Origin: an uncultured Roseburia sp.
GTDB lineage: Bacteria; Bacillota; Clostridia; Lachnospirales; Lachnospiraceae
Direction: 5' to 3'
NCBI GenBank assembly: GCA_910587865.1
Contig: CAJUNX010000049.1
Location: 1-28,763, forward strand
DNA length: 28,763 bases
Positions 7,448 through 16,250 of this stretch are shown here, piece after piece; the stretch's first letter is position 1, and every line of letters starts with the position of its first letter. Under the pieces are notes generated by a model. That model made no database searches and had not been told where the DNA came from. It saw nothing but the letters and a program-made list of their open reading frames with translations. The position numbers and the translations under genes are program-made.

Positions 7448-7891
7448 ATGACGGTTTTACAGGGGGAGAGTCTTAGAAAATACAATACGCTGTATCGGGA
7501 GACAGACAGTCTGTATCATATGGTTGCAGTCAGGAGCGGGCTGTCGGATACCGCGTTCTGGATTCTCTATGCGATCTGTGAGTTTGGAGACGGGTGTCTG
7601 CAGCGGGATATCTGCAGCGCGCTTTATGTCAGCAAGCAGACGGTTCACTCCGCGATCTGCCGGATGGAGGATGAGGGCTATCTGTTTCTGGAAGCCGGAA
7701 GGGGACGTGACAAACACATCCGCCTGACAAAGCAGGGGGAGAAGCTGATTGAGGAAAAAATCGCGCCGGTCATCGAGAAAGAAAATGATGTGTTTGATCA
7801 GATGGGGGCCGGGAATCAGGAAATGCTGCGCCTGATGGAGGAGTATGTACGTCTGCTGACAGCGGCGTTTGACATGCAGGATAACCGATAA
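7448..7891 (+). CDS. MarR-family transcriptional regulator
   Basis: A 147-residue winged-helix protein. The recognition region reads DICSALYVSKQTVHSAICRMEDEGYL, followed by the wing GRGRDKHIRLTKQGEKL, typical of MarR/MepR. The ATG at 7448 lies seven bases after AGGAGG; the ATG at 7442 is only one base away and is too close. A MATE exporter follows after 89 bases with no terminator between, the same arrangement as mepR-mepA. It most likely represses its own operon through the 19-bp direct repeats upstream and releases on binding a toxic ligand, though the ligand is unknown. Confidence 0.92.
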   Translation: MTVLQGESLRKYNTLYRETDSLYHMVAVRSGLSDTAFWILYAICEFGDGCLQRDICSALYVSKQTVHSAICRMEDEGYLFLEAGRGRDKHIRLTKQGEKLIEEKIAPVIEKENDVFDQMGAGNQEMLRLMEEYVRLLTAAFDMQDNR

Positions 7892-7980
7892 GCGCCGGGA
7901 AATCGAAACAGGCTGTTTTGCGGGATAAAAAGCCGGTGCGCGGTATAGTTCAGAAAGAATGAGAGGAAGGGAGAAATTTT

Positions 7981-9312
7981 ATGAGAATTCAGATTTCGGA
8001 GAGCTTTAGTTACCGAAAGCTGATCCGATTTACGATACCAACGATTACGATGATGATTTTTACATCGATCTACAGTGTAGTGGACGGGATTTTTGTGTCA
8101 AATTTTGTCGGCAGTGCGCCGTTTGCTGCACTGAATCTGATCTTTCCGGCCGTGATGATGCTGGGCGCGGTCGGGTTTATGATCGGAACCGGAGGGAGTG
8201 CGCTGGTTGCGAAGACGCTCGGCGAAGGGAAATCCGATCAGGCGAACCGCTATTTTTCCATGCTGATTTTATGTGTTGTGATAAGCGGGCTGGCACTCAC
8301 GGTGCTCGGACTGCTTACAGTTCGCCGGGTGGCGATGCTCCTCGGTGCGACCGGGACAATGCTGGAGGATTGTGTGCTCTACGGCGGGATCCTGCTGTTC
8401 GGAAATGTTGCGTTTATGCTGCAGAACAGTTTTCAGAGCTTTCTTGTGGTGGCGGAACGGCCTCAGCTGGGGCTGGGAATTTCCATACTGGCGGGAGTCA
8501 CGAATATGGTATCTGATTTTCTGCTGATCTATGTGTTCCGTCTCGGACTGGCAGGGGCGGCGTGGGCGACAGTGCTGAGCCAGGTCGTCGGGGGAATTGT
8601 CCCGCTGATTTTTTTCCTGTGCAAAAACAGCACGCCGCTTCGGCTGGTGCAGTGCAGGTTTGACGGCAGGGCGTTGTGGAAGAGCTGTATGAACGGTTCT
8701 TCGGAGATGCTTACCAATCTGTCAATGTCTCTGGTCAATATGCTCTATAATATGCAGCTGATGAAGTATGCCGGATCGGACGGGGTTGCTGCGTACGGGA
8801 TCATCATGTACATATCGTTTGTGTTTGTGGCGACATTTTTAGGATACTCGATCGGTGTATCGCCGATTGTGAGCTACCATTACGGTGCGGGACACAAGGG
8901 GGAGCTGAAGAGTCTGTTTCAGAAGAGCCTGGTGCTGGTGATTGTGTCGTCTGTAGTTCTGACAGGCGTTGCGGAGGGTCTTTCCGGGGTGCTGGCCGGG
9001 ATTTTTGTGTCCTATGATAAGGAGCTGCTCGCAATGACGACGACGGCAATCCGACTGTACGGGATTTCGTTTCTGGTGAACGGGATCAATATTTTCGGAT
9101 CGGCATTTTTTACGGCGCTCAACAACGGCGCGGTGTCGGCGCTGATCTCGTTTCTGCGGACGCTGCTGTTCCAGGTCGCAACGATTCTGATTATGCCTCT
9201 GATCTGGGGCTTAAACGGGATCTGGCTGGCGATCGTGGCAGCAGAGTTTTTGGCGCTTGTCGTGACGGCGGTGTGTTTTGCGGTGAACCGGAAGAAGTAT
9301 CAGTATATTTAA
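7981..9312 (+). CDS. MATE-family multidrug efflux transporter
   Basis: A 443-residue polytopic membrane protein with about twelve hydrophobic segments in two homologous halves. The N-terminus has the MATE signature IPTITMMIFTSIYSVVDGIF and the second half a related one near SSEMLTNLSMSLVNMLYN. It should export cationic drugs or metabolites in exchange for sodium ions or protons. It follows the MarR gene, with a GGAAGGGAG ribosome site before the ATG. The pair resembles the MepR/MepA module. Substrate cannot be read from sequence. Confidence 0.93.
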   Translation: MRIQISESFSYRKLIRFTIPTITMMIFTSIYSVVDGIFVSNFVGSAPFAALNLIFPAVMMLGAVGFMIGTGGSALVAKTLGEGKSDQANRYFSMLILCVVISGLALTVLGLLTVRRVAMLLGATGTMLEDCVLYGGILLFGNVAFMLQNSFQSFLVVAERPQLGLGISILAGVTNMVSDFLLIYVFRLGLAGAAWATVLSQVVGGIVPLIFFLCKNSTPLRLVQCRFDGRALWKSCMNGSSEMLTNLSMSLVNMLYNMQLMKYAGSDGVAAYGIIMYISFVFVATFLGYSIGVSPIVSYHYGAGHKGELKSLFQKSLVLVIVSSVVLTGVAEGLSGVLAGIFVSYDKELLAMTTTAIRLYGISFLVNGINIFGSAFFTALNNGAVSALISFLRTLLFQVATILIMPLIWGLNGIWLAIVAAEFLALVVTAVCFAVNRKKYQYI

Positions 9313-9380
9313 AGACAGGAAATGATAAGGACAAAAGATCCGATGCCTCGGCATCCGTTATGATACTACAAATGCGATAT

Positions 9381-9409
9381 TTGACTTCGCGCAGCTGGCT
9401 TGTTAGAAT
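9381..9409 (+). promoter_or_regulatory. Promoter of the second MATE gene
   Basis: TTGACT (9381-9386), 17-bp spacer, TAGAAT (9404-9409), about 35 bases before the ATG. A small hairpin, GATGC-CTCG-GCATC, lies about 30 bases further upstream and may weakly separate the two MATE genes. Confidence 0.7.
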
Positions 9410-9443
9410 AAAGGTATATCTTACGCGGAAAAGAGGATGAGAC

Positions 9444-10847
9444 ATGCAGACAAAACAGCCAGAGGACAGCAGCAACAGTCAGTACAGAAAAATGACGGAG
9501 ACGCCGGTCTCCAGACTTATCATTATACTTGGCATTCCGACGACGATCAGTATGCTGGTGACGAATATCTACAATATGGCGGACACCTATTTTGTCGGAA
9601 AGCTCGGGACAAGCGCATCCGGCGCGGTGGGAATCGTATTCGGGCTGATGGCGATTATTCAGGCGTTTGGATTTATGTTCGGGCACGGTGCGGGCAGCAT
9701 CATCTCAAGGAGGCTCGGCGCCAGAGATCTTGAGAGCGCGTCGCGGTTCGCCTCGACCAGCTTTGTGAGTTCGTTTGCGGCGGGGGCGATGGTGACGCTC
9801 TTTGGCATGCTGTTTCTGGAGCCCCTCGTGCGGCTTTTGGGAAGTACGGATACGATTCTCCCCTTTGCGAAGACATACGCGGCATTTATTTTACTCGCAG
9901 CTCCTTTTATGGCCTCAAGCTGCGTGCTCAATAATATTCTGCGCTATGAGGGACGTGCGGCATTTGCCATGATCGGTCTCACGACGGGCAGTGTCATCAA
10001 TATTTTCGGGGACTGGCTACTGATGGACCGGCTGGGCTTCGGCGTGGAGGGAGCCGGGATTTCGACGGCTGTCTCACAGATCATCAGTTTTTTGATTCTG
10101 CTGTCCATGTTTCTTTCCGGCAGGACGCAGAGTCATCTGTCGATCCGGCGCTTTACAAAGGATCCGGGAGATATTCTGCTGATCTGTCAGACCGGACTTC
10201 CGAGTCTGATGCGCCAGGGACTCTCCAGCATCTCAACAATGATCTTAAACGGACAGGCAGGGCTTTACGGGGATGCGGCAGTGGCTGCGATGTCGATTGT
10301 AAACCGGATCTGTTTCTTTATCTTTTCTGTCGGCCTTGGGATCGGTCAGGGATTTCAGCCGGTGGCGGCGTTCAATTACGGGGCAAAGAAGTACGACAGG
10401 GTCCGCAGGGGATTTTATTTTACCTGGATCACGGGTGAGATACTGCTCGGATGCGCAGCCGTGACGGGCATGTTTTTTACGGCGGAGCTGGTGGGATTTT
10501 TCCGGGATGACCCGGAGGTCATCGCAGTCGGGAGTGTGGCGTTAATCGCGCAGCTGATCGCACTGTTTTTCCAGCCGCTGTCGATCTGTGCGAATATGAT
10601 GTTTCAGAGTATCGGAAAAAACGGTGTGGCGACTTTCCTTTCCATGCTGCGGAGCGGGCTGTATTTTATCCCCGTGATTCTGCTTTTGTCCAGGACGATG
10701 GGACTGTTCGGGATCGAGATCTCGCAGACGGTGGCGGATATCCTGGCGTTTCTCACGTCCGTGCCTCTGACGATGCCGTTTCTGCGCAAGCTGCGCAATG
10801 ATGCGCAGGAGGCGGAATCAGCGGCTGGCGGTACCACGTGCCTCTGA
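9444..10847 (+). CDS. MATE-family efflux transporter (second copy, diverged)
   Basis: A 467-residue member of the MATE superfamily. The start region has TPVSRLIIILGIPTTISMLV and the following NIYNMADTYFVGKLG motif, typical of the NorM/DinF-like bacterial clade. About twelve transmembrane segments are expected. The ATG at 9444 follows AGAGGATGAG. It has its own promoter, so it is probably regulated separately from the MarR-linked copy. The two MATE proteins are clearly different in sequence rather than a recent duplication. Substrate unknown. Confidence 0.93.
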   Translation: MQTKQPEDSSNSQYRKMTETPVSRLIIILGIPTTISMLVTNIYNMADTYFVGKLGTSASGAVGIVFGLMAIIQAFGFMFGHGAGSIISRRLGARDLESASRFASTSFVSSFAAGAMVTLFGMLFLEPLVRLLGSTDTILPFAKTYAAFILLAAPFMASSCVLNNILRYEGRAAFAMIGLTTGSVINIFGDWLLMDRLGFGVEGAGISTAVSQIISFLILLSMFLSGRTQSHLSIRRFTKDPGDILLICQTGLPSLMRQGLSSISTMILNGQAGLYGDAAVAAMSIVNRICFFIFSVGLGIGQGFQPVAAFNYGAKKYDRVRRGFYFTWITGEILLGCAAVTGMFFTAELVGFFRDDPEVIAVGSVALIAQLIALFFQPLSICANMMFQSIGKNGVATFLSMLRSGLYFIPVILLLSRTMGLFGIEISQTVADILAFLTSVPLTMPFLRKLRNDAQEAESAAGGTTCL

Positions 10848-10857
10848 CCAGAATGAC

Positions 10858-10899
10858 GCGGGAAACATGCTTTACACGTTCCCGCAAATCCGATATAAT
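10858..10899 (+). promoter_or_regulatory. Promoter of the DAHP synthase gene with overlapping inverted repeat
   Basis: TTTACA (10871-10876), 17 bp, TATAAT (10894-10899). The arms GCGGGAA (10858-10864) and TTCCCGC (10879-10885) flank the -35. They could be an operator or the hairpin that ends the MATE transcript; there is no T run, so I favour an operator weakly. Confidence 0.7.
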
Positions 10900-10943
10900 A
10901 AAACTGCATTTACAGATACGGTTGATTGCAAAAGGCGGCGAGG

Positions 10944-12008
10944 ATGGGATATCAGATGGAGATGAAAATGGAGTTTTTGCGGAAACTGCCGGCACCGGAG
11001 GAATTAAAAGCGGAATATCCGGTGAGCGAACGGATCGCAACGGTGAAACAGGCACGAGACGAGGAGATCCGCGCGATTTTTGAGGGCAGGACGGACAAGC
11101 TGCTGTTGGTGATCGGGCCGTGCTCAGCGGATCACGAGGATGCGGTGATTGATTATATTTCAAGGCTTAGAAAGGTGCAGGATCAGGTACAGGACAGGAT
11201 TTTTATGATTCCGCGTATCTATACGAACAAGCCGAGGACGATCGGCGTGGGCTACAAGGGCATGCTTCACCAGCCCGACCCGGAGAAGAAATCGGATATG
11301 TTAAAGGGGATTATCGCGATCCGCCAGCTTCACAAGCGCGCGGTGGAGGAGACCGGTTTTACCTGCGCAGACGAGATGCTCTATCCGGAAAATCACATGT
11401 ATCTGTCTGATCTGCTCTCCTACGTGGCGGTGGGCGCCCGTTCGGTGGAGGATCAGCAGCACCGCCTGACTGCGAGCGGGATCGGGATACCGGCCGGGAT
11501 GAAGAATCCGACCGGAGGCGATCTCTCGGTGATGATGAATTCGATTATTGCCGCACAGCATGAACATACCTTTATCTATCATGGGTGGGAGGTAAAGACG
11601 GCCGGAAATCCGTATACGCATGCGATTCTGCGGGGATATGTGGATAAGTTCGGGCGGAATATCCCCAACTATCACTATGAGGATCTTGAGAACCTGCTGG
11701 AATATTATGAGGAGGCCAATGCCTCGAAAGAAAAGCAGCTGGCAAATCCTGCGGTGATCATTGACGTAAACCATTCAAATTCGGGCAAAAATTATATCGA
11801 GCAGATTCGCATCAGCAAGGATATCATGCACAGCTGCAAGGTGTCGGCGAATATCCGCAGGCTGGTAAAGGGGCTGATGATAGAGAGCTATATTGAAGAC
11901 GGAGCGCAGAAAGTCAGCGGGCACTGTTACGGGAAATCGATCACGGATCCGTGCCTGGGCTGGGAGAAGACAGAACGGCTGATCTATGAGCTGGCGGAGC
12001 TGTGGTGA
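10944..12008 (+). CDS. 3-deoxy-7-phosphoheptulonate synthase (DAHP synthase, AroF/G/H type)
   Basis: Condenses phosphoenolpyruvate with erythrose 4-phosphate, the first step of aromatic amino acid synthesis. The predicted 354 residues match the type I-alpha class. Visible signatures are IGPCSADHEDAV, KPRT followed by GYKG, GARSVEDQQHR, GMKNPTGG and the metal-site region VNHSNSGK. The N-terminal extension that holds the allosteric site in this class is present, but the sequence does not show which amino acid inhibits. ATG 10944 was chosen for the AAGG-rich leader; ATG 10956 is an alternative. The gene stands alone, with no other aro genes nearby, and is followed by a perfect tandem repeat. Confidence 0.94.
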   Translation: MGYQMEMKMEFLRKLPAPEELKAEYPVSERIATVKQARDEEIRAIFEGRTDKLLLVIGPCSADHEDAVIDYISRLRKVQDQVQDRIFMIPRIYTNKPRTIGVGYKGMLHQPDPEKKSDMLKGIIAIRQLHKRAVEETGFTCADEMLYPENHMYLSDLLSYVAVGARSVEDQQHRLTASGIGIPAGMKNPTGGDLSVMMNSIIAAQHEHTFIYHGWEVKTAGNPYTHAILRGYVDKFGRNIPNYHYEDLENLLEYYEEANASKEKQLANPAVIIDVNHSNSGKNYIEQIRISKDIMHSCKVSANIRRLVKGLMIESYIEDGAQKVSGHCYGKSITDPCLGWEKTERLIYELAELW

Positions 12009-12014
12009 CGGGAG

Positions 12015-12155
12015 GCGGAGGAAAAGCCGGCCCGGGCTGGAGGGAGAAGCGAGCGTGAAAGCCGGGTGCGGAGGAAAAGCCGGCCCGGGCTGGAGGGAGA
12101 AGCGAGCGTGAAAGCCGGGTGCGGAGGAAAAGCCGGCCCGGGCTGGAGGGAGAAG
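12015..12155. repeat. Perfect 53-bp tandem repeat, about 2.7 copies
   Basis: Copies at 12015-12067 and 12068-12120 are identical, and 12121-12155 repeats the first 35 bases. The unit is purine-rich on the plus strand, carries GGAGGAAAAG and GGAGGGAGAAG, and contains the palindrome GCCCGGGC. Perfect identity points to recent expansion. It fills the space between the aroF-type stop codon and the response-regulator leader, with no promoter or terminator seen between, so the regulator may be cotranscribed with the upstream gene. Confidence 0.97.
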
Positions 12156-12175
12156 AATCGACGGAGCGTGTAACA

Positions 12176-12847
12176 ATGTATCGGATTATGATGGTAGAAG
12201 ATGACGAGGTCATCGCGCGAAGTTTAAAGCGTCATCTGGAGAGCTGGGATTATGAGGTGTTCTGCGCGGAGGATTTTTCGGACGTGATGGCGGAGTTTGC
12301 CGATATTTCCCCGCAGCTGGTGCTCATGGACATCAAGCTGCCGTTTTACAACGGATATCACTGGTGTTCTAAGATCCGGGCGGTGTCTAAGGTTCCGATG
12401 ATCTTTCTCTCCTCGGCATCGGATAATATGAATATCGTGATGGCCGTCAATATGGGCGCAGACGATTTTGTCGCAAAACCGTTTGATCTGGATGTTCTGA
12501 CCGTGAAGATCCAGGCGCTGCTGCGCAGAACGTACGATTTTACCGGGCAGGGCACAATGTTAGAGCATCGGGGAGCATTTCTGAATCTGACGGAAGCGAC
12601 GCTTTTGTACAACGGAGAAAAAACCGAGCTGACAAAAAACGAGCTTAAAATCCTGCAGGTGCTGATGGAGAATAAAGAAAAAGTGGTGTCACGTGATTCC
12701 TTAATGACGCGCCTATGGGAGAGTGACAGCTATGTGGATGAAAACACACTGTCTGTTAACATCAACCGGCTGCGGAAAAAGCTTGACGGAATGGGACTTG
12801 ACGGATTTATTCTGACGAAGAAGGGGATCGGATACCGGATCGGGTAA
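12176..12847 (+). CDS. Response regulator, OmpR family, BceR-like
   Basis: A 223-residue two-domain regulator. The receiver domain has the acidic pair at E8/D9/D10, phosphoacceptor D52 in LMDIKLP, and K101 in FVAKPF. The C-terminal winged helix (about 125-223) ends in DENTLSVNINRLRKKLDG...KGIGYRIG. ATG 12176 follows GGAG by nine bases; the longer frame from 12119 would start inside the 53-bp repeat. The histidine kinase starts 21 bases after its stop, so they form an operon. Together with the kinase type this points to peptide-antibiotic sensing. No Bce transporter adjoins it; a candidate partner lies at 24.7-27.7 kb. Confidence 0.94.
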   Translation: MYRIMMVEDDEVIARSLKRHLESWDYEVFCAEDFSDVMAEFADISPQLVLMDIKLPFYNGYHWCSKIRAVSKVPMIFLSSASDNMNIVMAVNMGADDFVAKPFDLDVLTVKIQALLRRTYDFTGQGTMLEHRGAFLNLTEATLLYNGEKTELTKNELKILQVLMENKEKVVSRDSLMTRLWESDSYVDENTLSVNINRLRKKLDGMGLDGFILTKKGIGYRIG

Positions 12848-12868
12848 CCGCGGGCCGGGGAGAGAGAC

Positions 12869-13852
12869 ATGGAAAACGGAAAGAGATTTTGGGGATATCT
12901 CAGGAATCACATCAAATGGTACTTACTGATTATGTTAAACGGTCTGCTGATGGCAGTGATGATGCTTTTAAACGGGATCGTATATGAAGAAGTATGCTAT
13001 GGTTTTCTGCTGTGTGTTGTGGTTCTGATCGTGGTGGCAGCGGCTGATTATTATGTGTATGACAAAACATGCAGAAAGCTCTCGGTGCTGCGGCATTCCG
13101 TGACGCTGTCCTTACAGGGGCTGCCGGAGACGACGGATCCCGCGGAACAGATCTATCAGGAGCTGTTACAGATTCTCTCACGAAACAGGATGTGGCTGGA
13201 AAATGAGGCACGTGAAAGGGAACGCGACCGGACGGAATATTATACGATGTGGGTGCATCAGATCAAGACGCCGATCGCTGCGCTAAAGCTTCTGCTTGAG
13301 GAGATGGAAGAGGGAGAGCTGCGGGAGGAAATGAGCCGGGAGCTGTTTCGGATCCGGCAGTACGCCGAGATGGCACTGCAATATATGCGGCTGGAGTCGG
13401 AGACGACCGATTTTGTGCTGCGCAGGGTCAGACCGGACGATGTTATCCGTGAAGCGGTCCGCAAATATGCGGGACAGTTTATTCATAAAAAGCTCGGCCT
13501 GCACTATGAGCCGGTGGAGACGACGGTGCTCACCGATGAAAAATGGCTGGGATTCGTCGTGGAGCAGCTGCTTTCGAATGCGGTGAAATATACCCAGAAA
13601 GGAAGCGTTTCAATCTACATGGAGACAGGCAGGCTGGTAATTGCCGACACAGGGATCGGGATCCGGCAGGAGGATCTGCCAAGAGTGTGCGAAAAAGGAT
13701 ATACCGGCTACAACGGACATGCGGATAAACGGTCGACCGGAATCGGGCTGTATCTGTGCAGCCGGATCTTAAAGAAACTCGGACACACACTGACAATCAC
13801 ATCCGAGGAGGGAGTCGGGACAAGGGTGGCGGTAGGGTTTCCCGCCGAATGA
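12869..13852 (+). CDS. Intramembrane-sensing histidine kinase, BceS-like
   Basis: A 327-residue kinase. Two hydrophobic segments (about residues 17-35 and 44-64) are joined by only a few residues, so there is no extracellular sensor. This is the hallmark of BceS/GraS kinases, which read the state of a Bce-type ABC transporter. The H box is MWVHQIKTPIAA with phosphorylated H130. N and G boxes are present (EQLLSNAVKYT, ADTGIGI, STGIGLYLC). The ATG follows GGGGAGAGAGAC. Such kinases cannot usually signal without their transporter, and none is adjacent, which makes the BceAB pair 11 kb downstream the first candidate. Confidence 0.94.
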   Translation: MENGKRFWGYLRNHIKWYLLIMLNGLLMAVMMLLNGIVYEEVCYGFLLCVVVLIVVAAADYYVYDKTCRKLSVLRHSVTLSLQGLPETTDPAEQIYQELLQILSRNRMWLENEARERERDRTEYYTMWVHQIKTPIAALKLLLEEMEEGELREEMSRELFRIRQYAEMALQYMRLESETTDFVLRRVRPDDVIREAVRKYAGQFIHKKLGLHYEPVETTVLTDEKWLGFVVEQLLSNAVKYTQKGSVSIYMETGRLVIADTGIGIRQEDLPRVCEKGYTGYNGHADKRSTGIGLYLCSRILKKLGHTLTITSEEGVGTRVAVGFPAE

Positions 13853-13897
13853 TGAGAAAAGAAGGACAGAAACAGACCCGCACCCAAAAGACAAAAG

Positions 13898-13942
13898 AAA
13901 AGACTGTCGTGGTATCATCGGATGCCACGGCAGTCTTTTTTT
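13898..13942. terminator. Bidirectional terminator between kinase and flagellin genes
   Basis: AAAAGACTGTCGTGG (13898-13912) pairs with CCACGGCAGTCTTTT (13925-13939) with one G-T pair, and the T run continues to 13942. A runs on the left make it usable on the minus strand, where the flagellin gene converges. Confidence 0.94.
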
Positions 13943-13965
13943 GCGGAACTGTCTCAAACTCATCA

Positions 13966-15570
13966 TTATGCGTTCAGCAGCTGTAAAACAGAATCCATAC
14001 TGTGTCCGCCCTGAGCCAGGATTGACATCCCGGCCTGCTGTAAGATATGATTGCGGCTGTATTCAACCATGCCCTCCGCCATATCATAATCGCGGATCCG
14101 GCTCTCGGATGCCTGGGTATTTTCGGCGGTCTGGGTCACATTGGCATAGGCGTGTTCCAGGCGGTTCTGCCATGCGCCGAGTTCGGAACGCTCGGAGCTT
14201 AAATAGTCAAGCGCCTGATCGAGCGCATCCATGCTGAAACCGGCTTCCTCTGCATCCAGCACATATAAGTTCTGCAGGCCGAGCGTACCGCAGTTGATGA
14301 TCGGCAGCCCGACGACGACGGAATCTCCTCTCCGCGCACCGGTCTGCAGATGGAGCTTTCCGTTTAAATGTCCCGGACTGACATAGGCATAGATTCCGGC
14401 ATTAAACAGCCCTTCTCCGCGCGCCGGATTCGGCTTTGCATTGTCGCGGTTGTCAAAAATGACCAGTCTTCCGGTCCGGTTGCCGTTTGCATCCAGCTCT
14501 GCACCGTAGCGTGAAAAATGATTCTGCGGCTCCGCGACGGAGATGCGGTTGCCGTGACCGTCGTAGTAGGTGATCATCCTGCCGCCGCGGCCGCCGAGGA
14601 CATCCGTAATCTTATCGATCAAATCGTTGCCGTTTGTGATATTGTTTATATTGATCTTGTAGATATAGTTCCCCTCATGGCTGGTATAGCTGTCCGGCTC
14701 GGAATCGGTGAACTCAATACTGTAACGGTTGTCACAGGTACAGCAGGTGGTATGGAACCCTCCTCCGACCAGATCCTTGACATTGGCAGCGGTCAGACCG
14801 CTGAAATCAAGGTAGGCGGCGGAATGGCTCTCATTGTTCACCGTCTGCGGGGCATAGGTCACCGTGTAGGTGGCGCCGTACATATCCCTTAAGGTGCCGG
14901 TGTAAGACGAGCCGGGCTTTTGCGTGAGGTCATAGCCCCCGAGCAGGGTATCGCCGACCTGATAGCGGGTATACGGACTGGTCACGATCGCGCCGGTATA
15001 GTTATTTCCGTTTGCGTCCTTTATGCCGGTGATCACCCTGTCCCAGCGGCTGACATTGTGTGAGTCGGTCAGGGATCCTAACGCCGTACTTTTGTTTAGC
15101 ACCCATTGCGGCAGATTACCGCGGGTGGTGTAAAATCCGGGCTTGCGGGTGGAGCCGCCGTCAAGCACGCGGATTCCGTTAAACTCCGCGCGTTCATGGA
15201 TCGTATCGATCTCAAACAGGATCTCGTCGATCTCTTTCTGAATACACTCCCGATCCTCGTAAGTGTTTGTGTCATTTGCAGCCTGAACCGAAAGCTCCTT
15301 CATCCGGTGGATCATGTCACTGATCTCCGCCATCGCGCCGTCCGCGATCTGGATCAGTGAAATCCCGTCCTGAATGTTCTGGGCGGCACGGGTCAGCCCG
15401 CGCACCTGCCAGCGCATCTTCTCGGAGATCGCCAGATGTGCGGCATCATCCGCGGCACGGTTGATCCGATATCCGCTGGACAGCCGTTCGGTGGTTTTCT
15501 GCTGTTTGTCTGTAGTTTCGGACAGCATACGATTTGTATTCTGCATGGTCATGTTGTGTTGTATTACCAT
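13966..15570 (-). CDS. Flagellin with large central domain and cysteine cluster
   Basis: Main structural protein of the flagellar filament, 534 residues. The N-terminal D0/D1 region (about 1-140) has QQKTTERLSSGYRINRAADD, the interface IHRMKELSVQAAND and FNGIRVLDG. The C-terminal D1/D0 region (about 440-534) ends in QAGMSILAQGG...VLQLLNA. The roughly 300-residue central domain is the surface-exposed variable part. It contains cysteines 276, 277 and 279 (HTTCCTCDNRY) and C427, unusual because most flagellins lack cysteine. The ATG at 15570 follows AAAAGGAG by eight bases. No other flagellar gene is in the window, so this is an isolated or additional copy. It is secreted through the flagellar export system and has no signal peptide. 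Confidence 0.95.
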   Translation of the reverse strand: MVIQHNMTMQNTNRMLSETTDKQQKTTERLSSGYRINRAADDAAHLAISEKMRWQVRGLTRAAQNIQDGISLIQIADGAMAEISDMIHRMKELSVQAANDTNTYEDRECIQKEIDEILFEIDTIHERAEFNGIRVLDGGSTRKPGFYTTRGNLPQWVLNKSTALGSLTDSHNVSRWDRVITGIKDANGNNYTGAIVTSPYTRYQVGDTLLGGYDLTQKPGSSYTGTLRDMYGATYTVTYAPQTVNNESHSAAYLDFSGLTAANVKDLVGGGFHTTCCTCDNRYSIEFTDSEPDSYTSHEGNYIYKININNITNGNDLIDKITDVLGGRGGRMITYYDGHGNRISVAEPQNHFSRYGAELDANGNRTGRLVIFDNRDNAKPNPARGEGLFNAGIYAYVSPGHLNGKLHLQTGARRGDSVVVGLPIINCGTLGLQNLYVLDAEEAGFSMDALDQALDYLSSERSELGAWQNRLEHAYANVTQTAENTQASESRIRDYDMAEGMVEYSRNHILQQAGMSILAQGGHSMDSVLQLLNA

Positions 15571-15654
15571 GGCCGGATCTCCTTTTCCTATACGTCATCT
15601 TCCCTGATGACATCTGTGATTTGTACGAAACAGGTCTGAATGCACCTATCATAT

Positions 15655-15661
15655 ATATCGG
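15655..15661 (-). promoter_or_regulatory. Candidate sigma-28 (SigD) -10 element for flagellin
   Basis: Minus-strand CCGATAT matches the SigD -10 and lies about 85 bases upstream of the flagellin ATG. A clear TAAA -35 at the expected distance is not seen, so the call is tentative. Confidence 0.4.
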
Positions 15662-15694
15662 ATCTTTTGTTGAAAATATGGATGAATCTATCAA

Positions 15695-15708
15695 ATTTTG
15701 TACAAAAT
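15695..15708. promoter_or_regulatory. 14-bp perfect palindrome in the divergent flagellin/GntR region
   Basis: ATTTTGTACAAAAT is its own reverse complement. It lies between the two divergent genes, upstream of both promoters, and could be a regulator site. Owner unknown. Confidence 0.5.
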
Positions 15709-15738
15709 GATTGATTTTTTTTAAGAACAAAAAAAGAA

Positions 15739-15772
15739 TTGACAAAAATGCGATTATACTGTATATATAACA
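15739..15772 (+). promoter_or_regulatory. Promoter/operator of the GntR-ABC operon
   Basis: TTGACA (15739-15744), 17-bp spacer, then TATATA (15762-15767). An imperfect dyad TGTATATATAACA (15760-15772) overlaps the -10; its TGT...ACA ends fit a GntR-family operator, which suggests autorepression. Confidence 0.6.
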
Positions 15773-15824
15773 TATAAACGCTTTGCAAAGTCAGATCAGT
15801 GGAGCATGCGGAGGAGGTGACTGC

Positions 15825-16202
15825 TTGAAGATCTTACAGAATTCCGGGATGCCGATTTACCAGCAGATTGCAGAACAGATAAAAGCGGAAATACTGGCAG
15901 GGGGACGCAGACAGGGCGAATATCTCCCGTCAATCCGCAGCCTCGCGAAGGATTTAAGAATCAGTGTGATTACGACGATGAAGGCGTATGAACAGTTAGA
16001 GGCGGAGGGACTGGTGACGGCGGTTCCGGGGAAAGGATTTTATGTCAATGCGCAGGACAGCCAGATGCTGCGGGAGCAGCATTTGAGAAAAGTAGAGGAA
16101 TGCCTTATAGAAGCGATTCAGGCGGCAAAAATTGCAGGCATGACGCAGCAGGAGCTCTGTGACACGCTTAAGACACTCACAGAGATGCCGGATGAGGGGT
16201 AA
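15825..16202 (+). CDS. GntR-family regulator, YtrA subfamily
   Basis: A 125-residue repressor. The N-terminal winged helix shows MPIYQQIAEQIKAEI, YLPSIRSLAKDLRISVITTMKAYEQLEAEGLV and GKGFYV. Only a short helical tail of about 45 residues follows, as in YtrA, rather than a ligand-binding FadR or UTRA domain. TTG at 15825 is the start, placed five bases after GGAGGTGA. It leads a GntR/ATPase/permease/permease operon, the layout of ytrA operons that respond to cell-wall-active antibiotics in Bacillus. Autorepression through the dyad at 15760-15772 is likely. Confidence 0.92.
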   Translation: MKILQNSGMPIYQQIAEQIKAEILAGGRRQGEYLPSIRSLAKDLRISVITTMKAYEQLEAEGLVTAVPGKGFYVNAQDSQMLREQHLRKVEECLIEAIQAAKIAGMTQQELCDTLKTLTEMPDEG

Positions 16203-16250
16203 AGCTCTGATATCAGGAAAAAGAACAAAAATAAAATGGAGGTTTTATTT

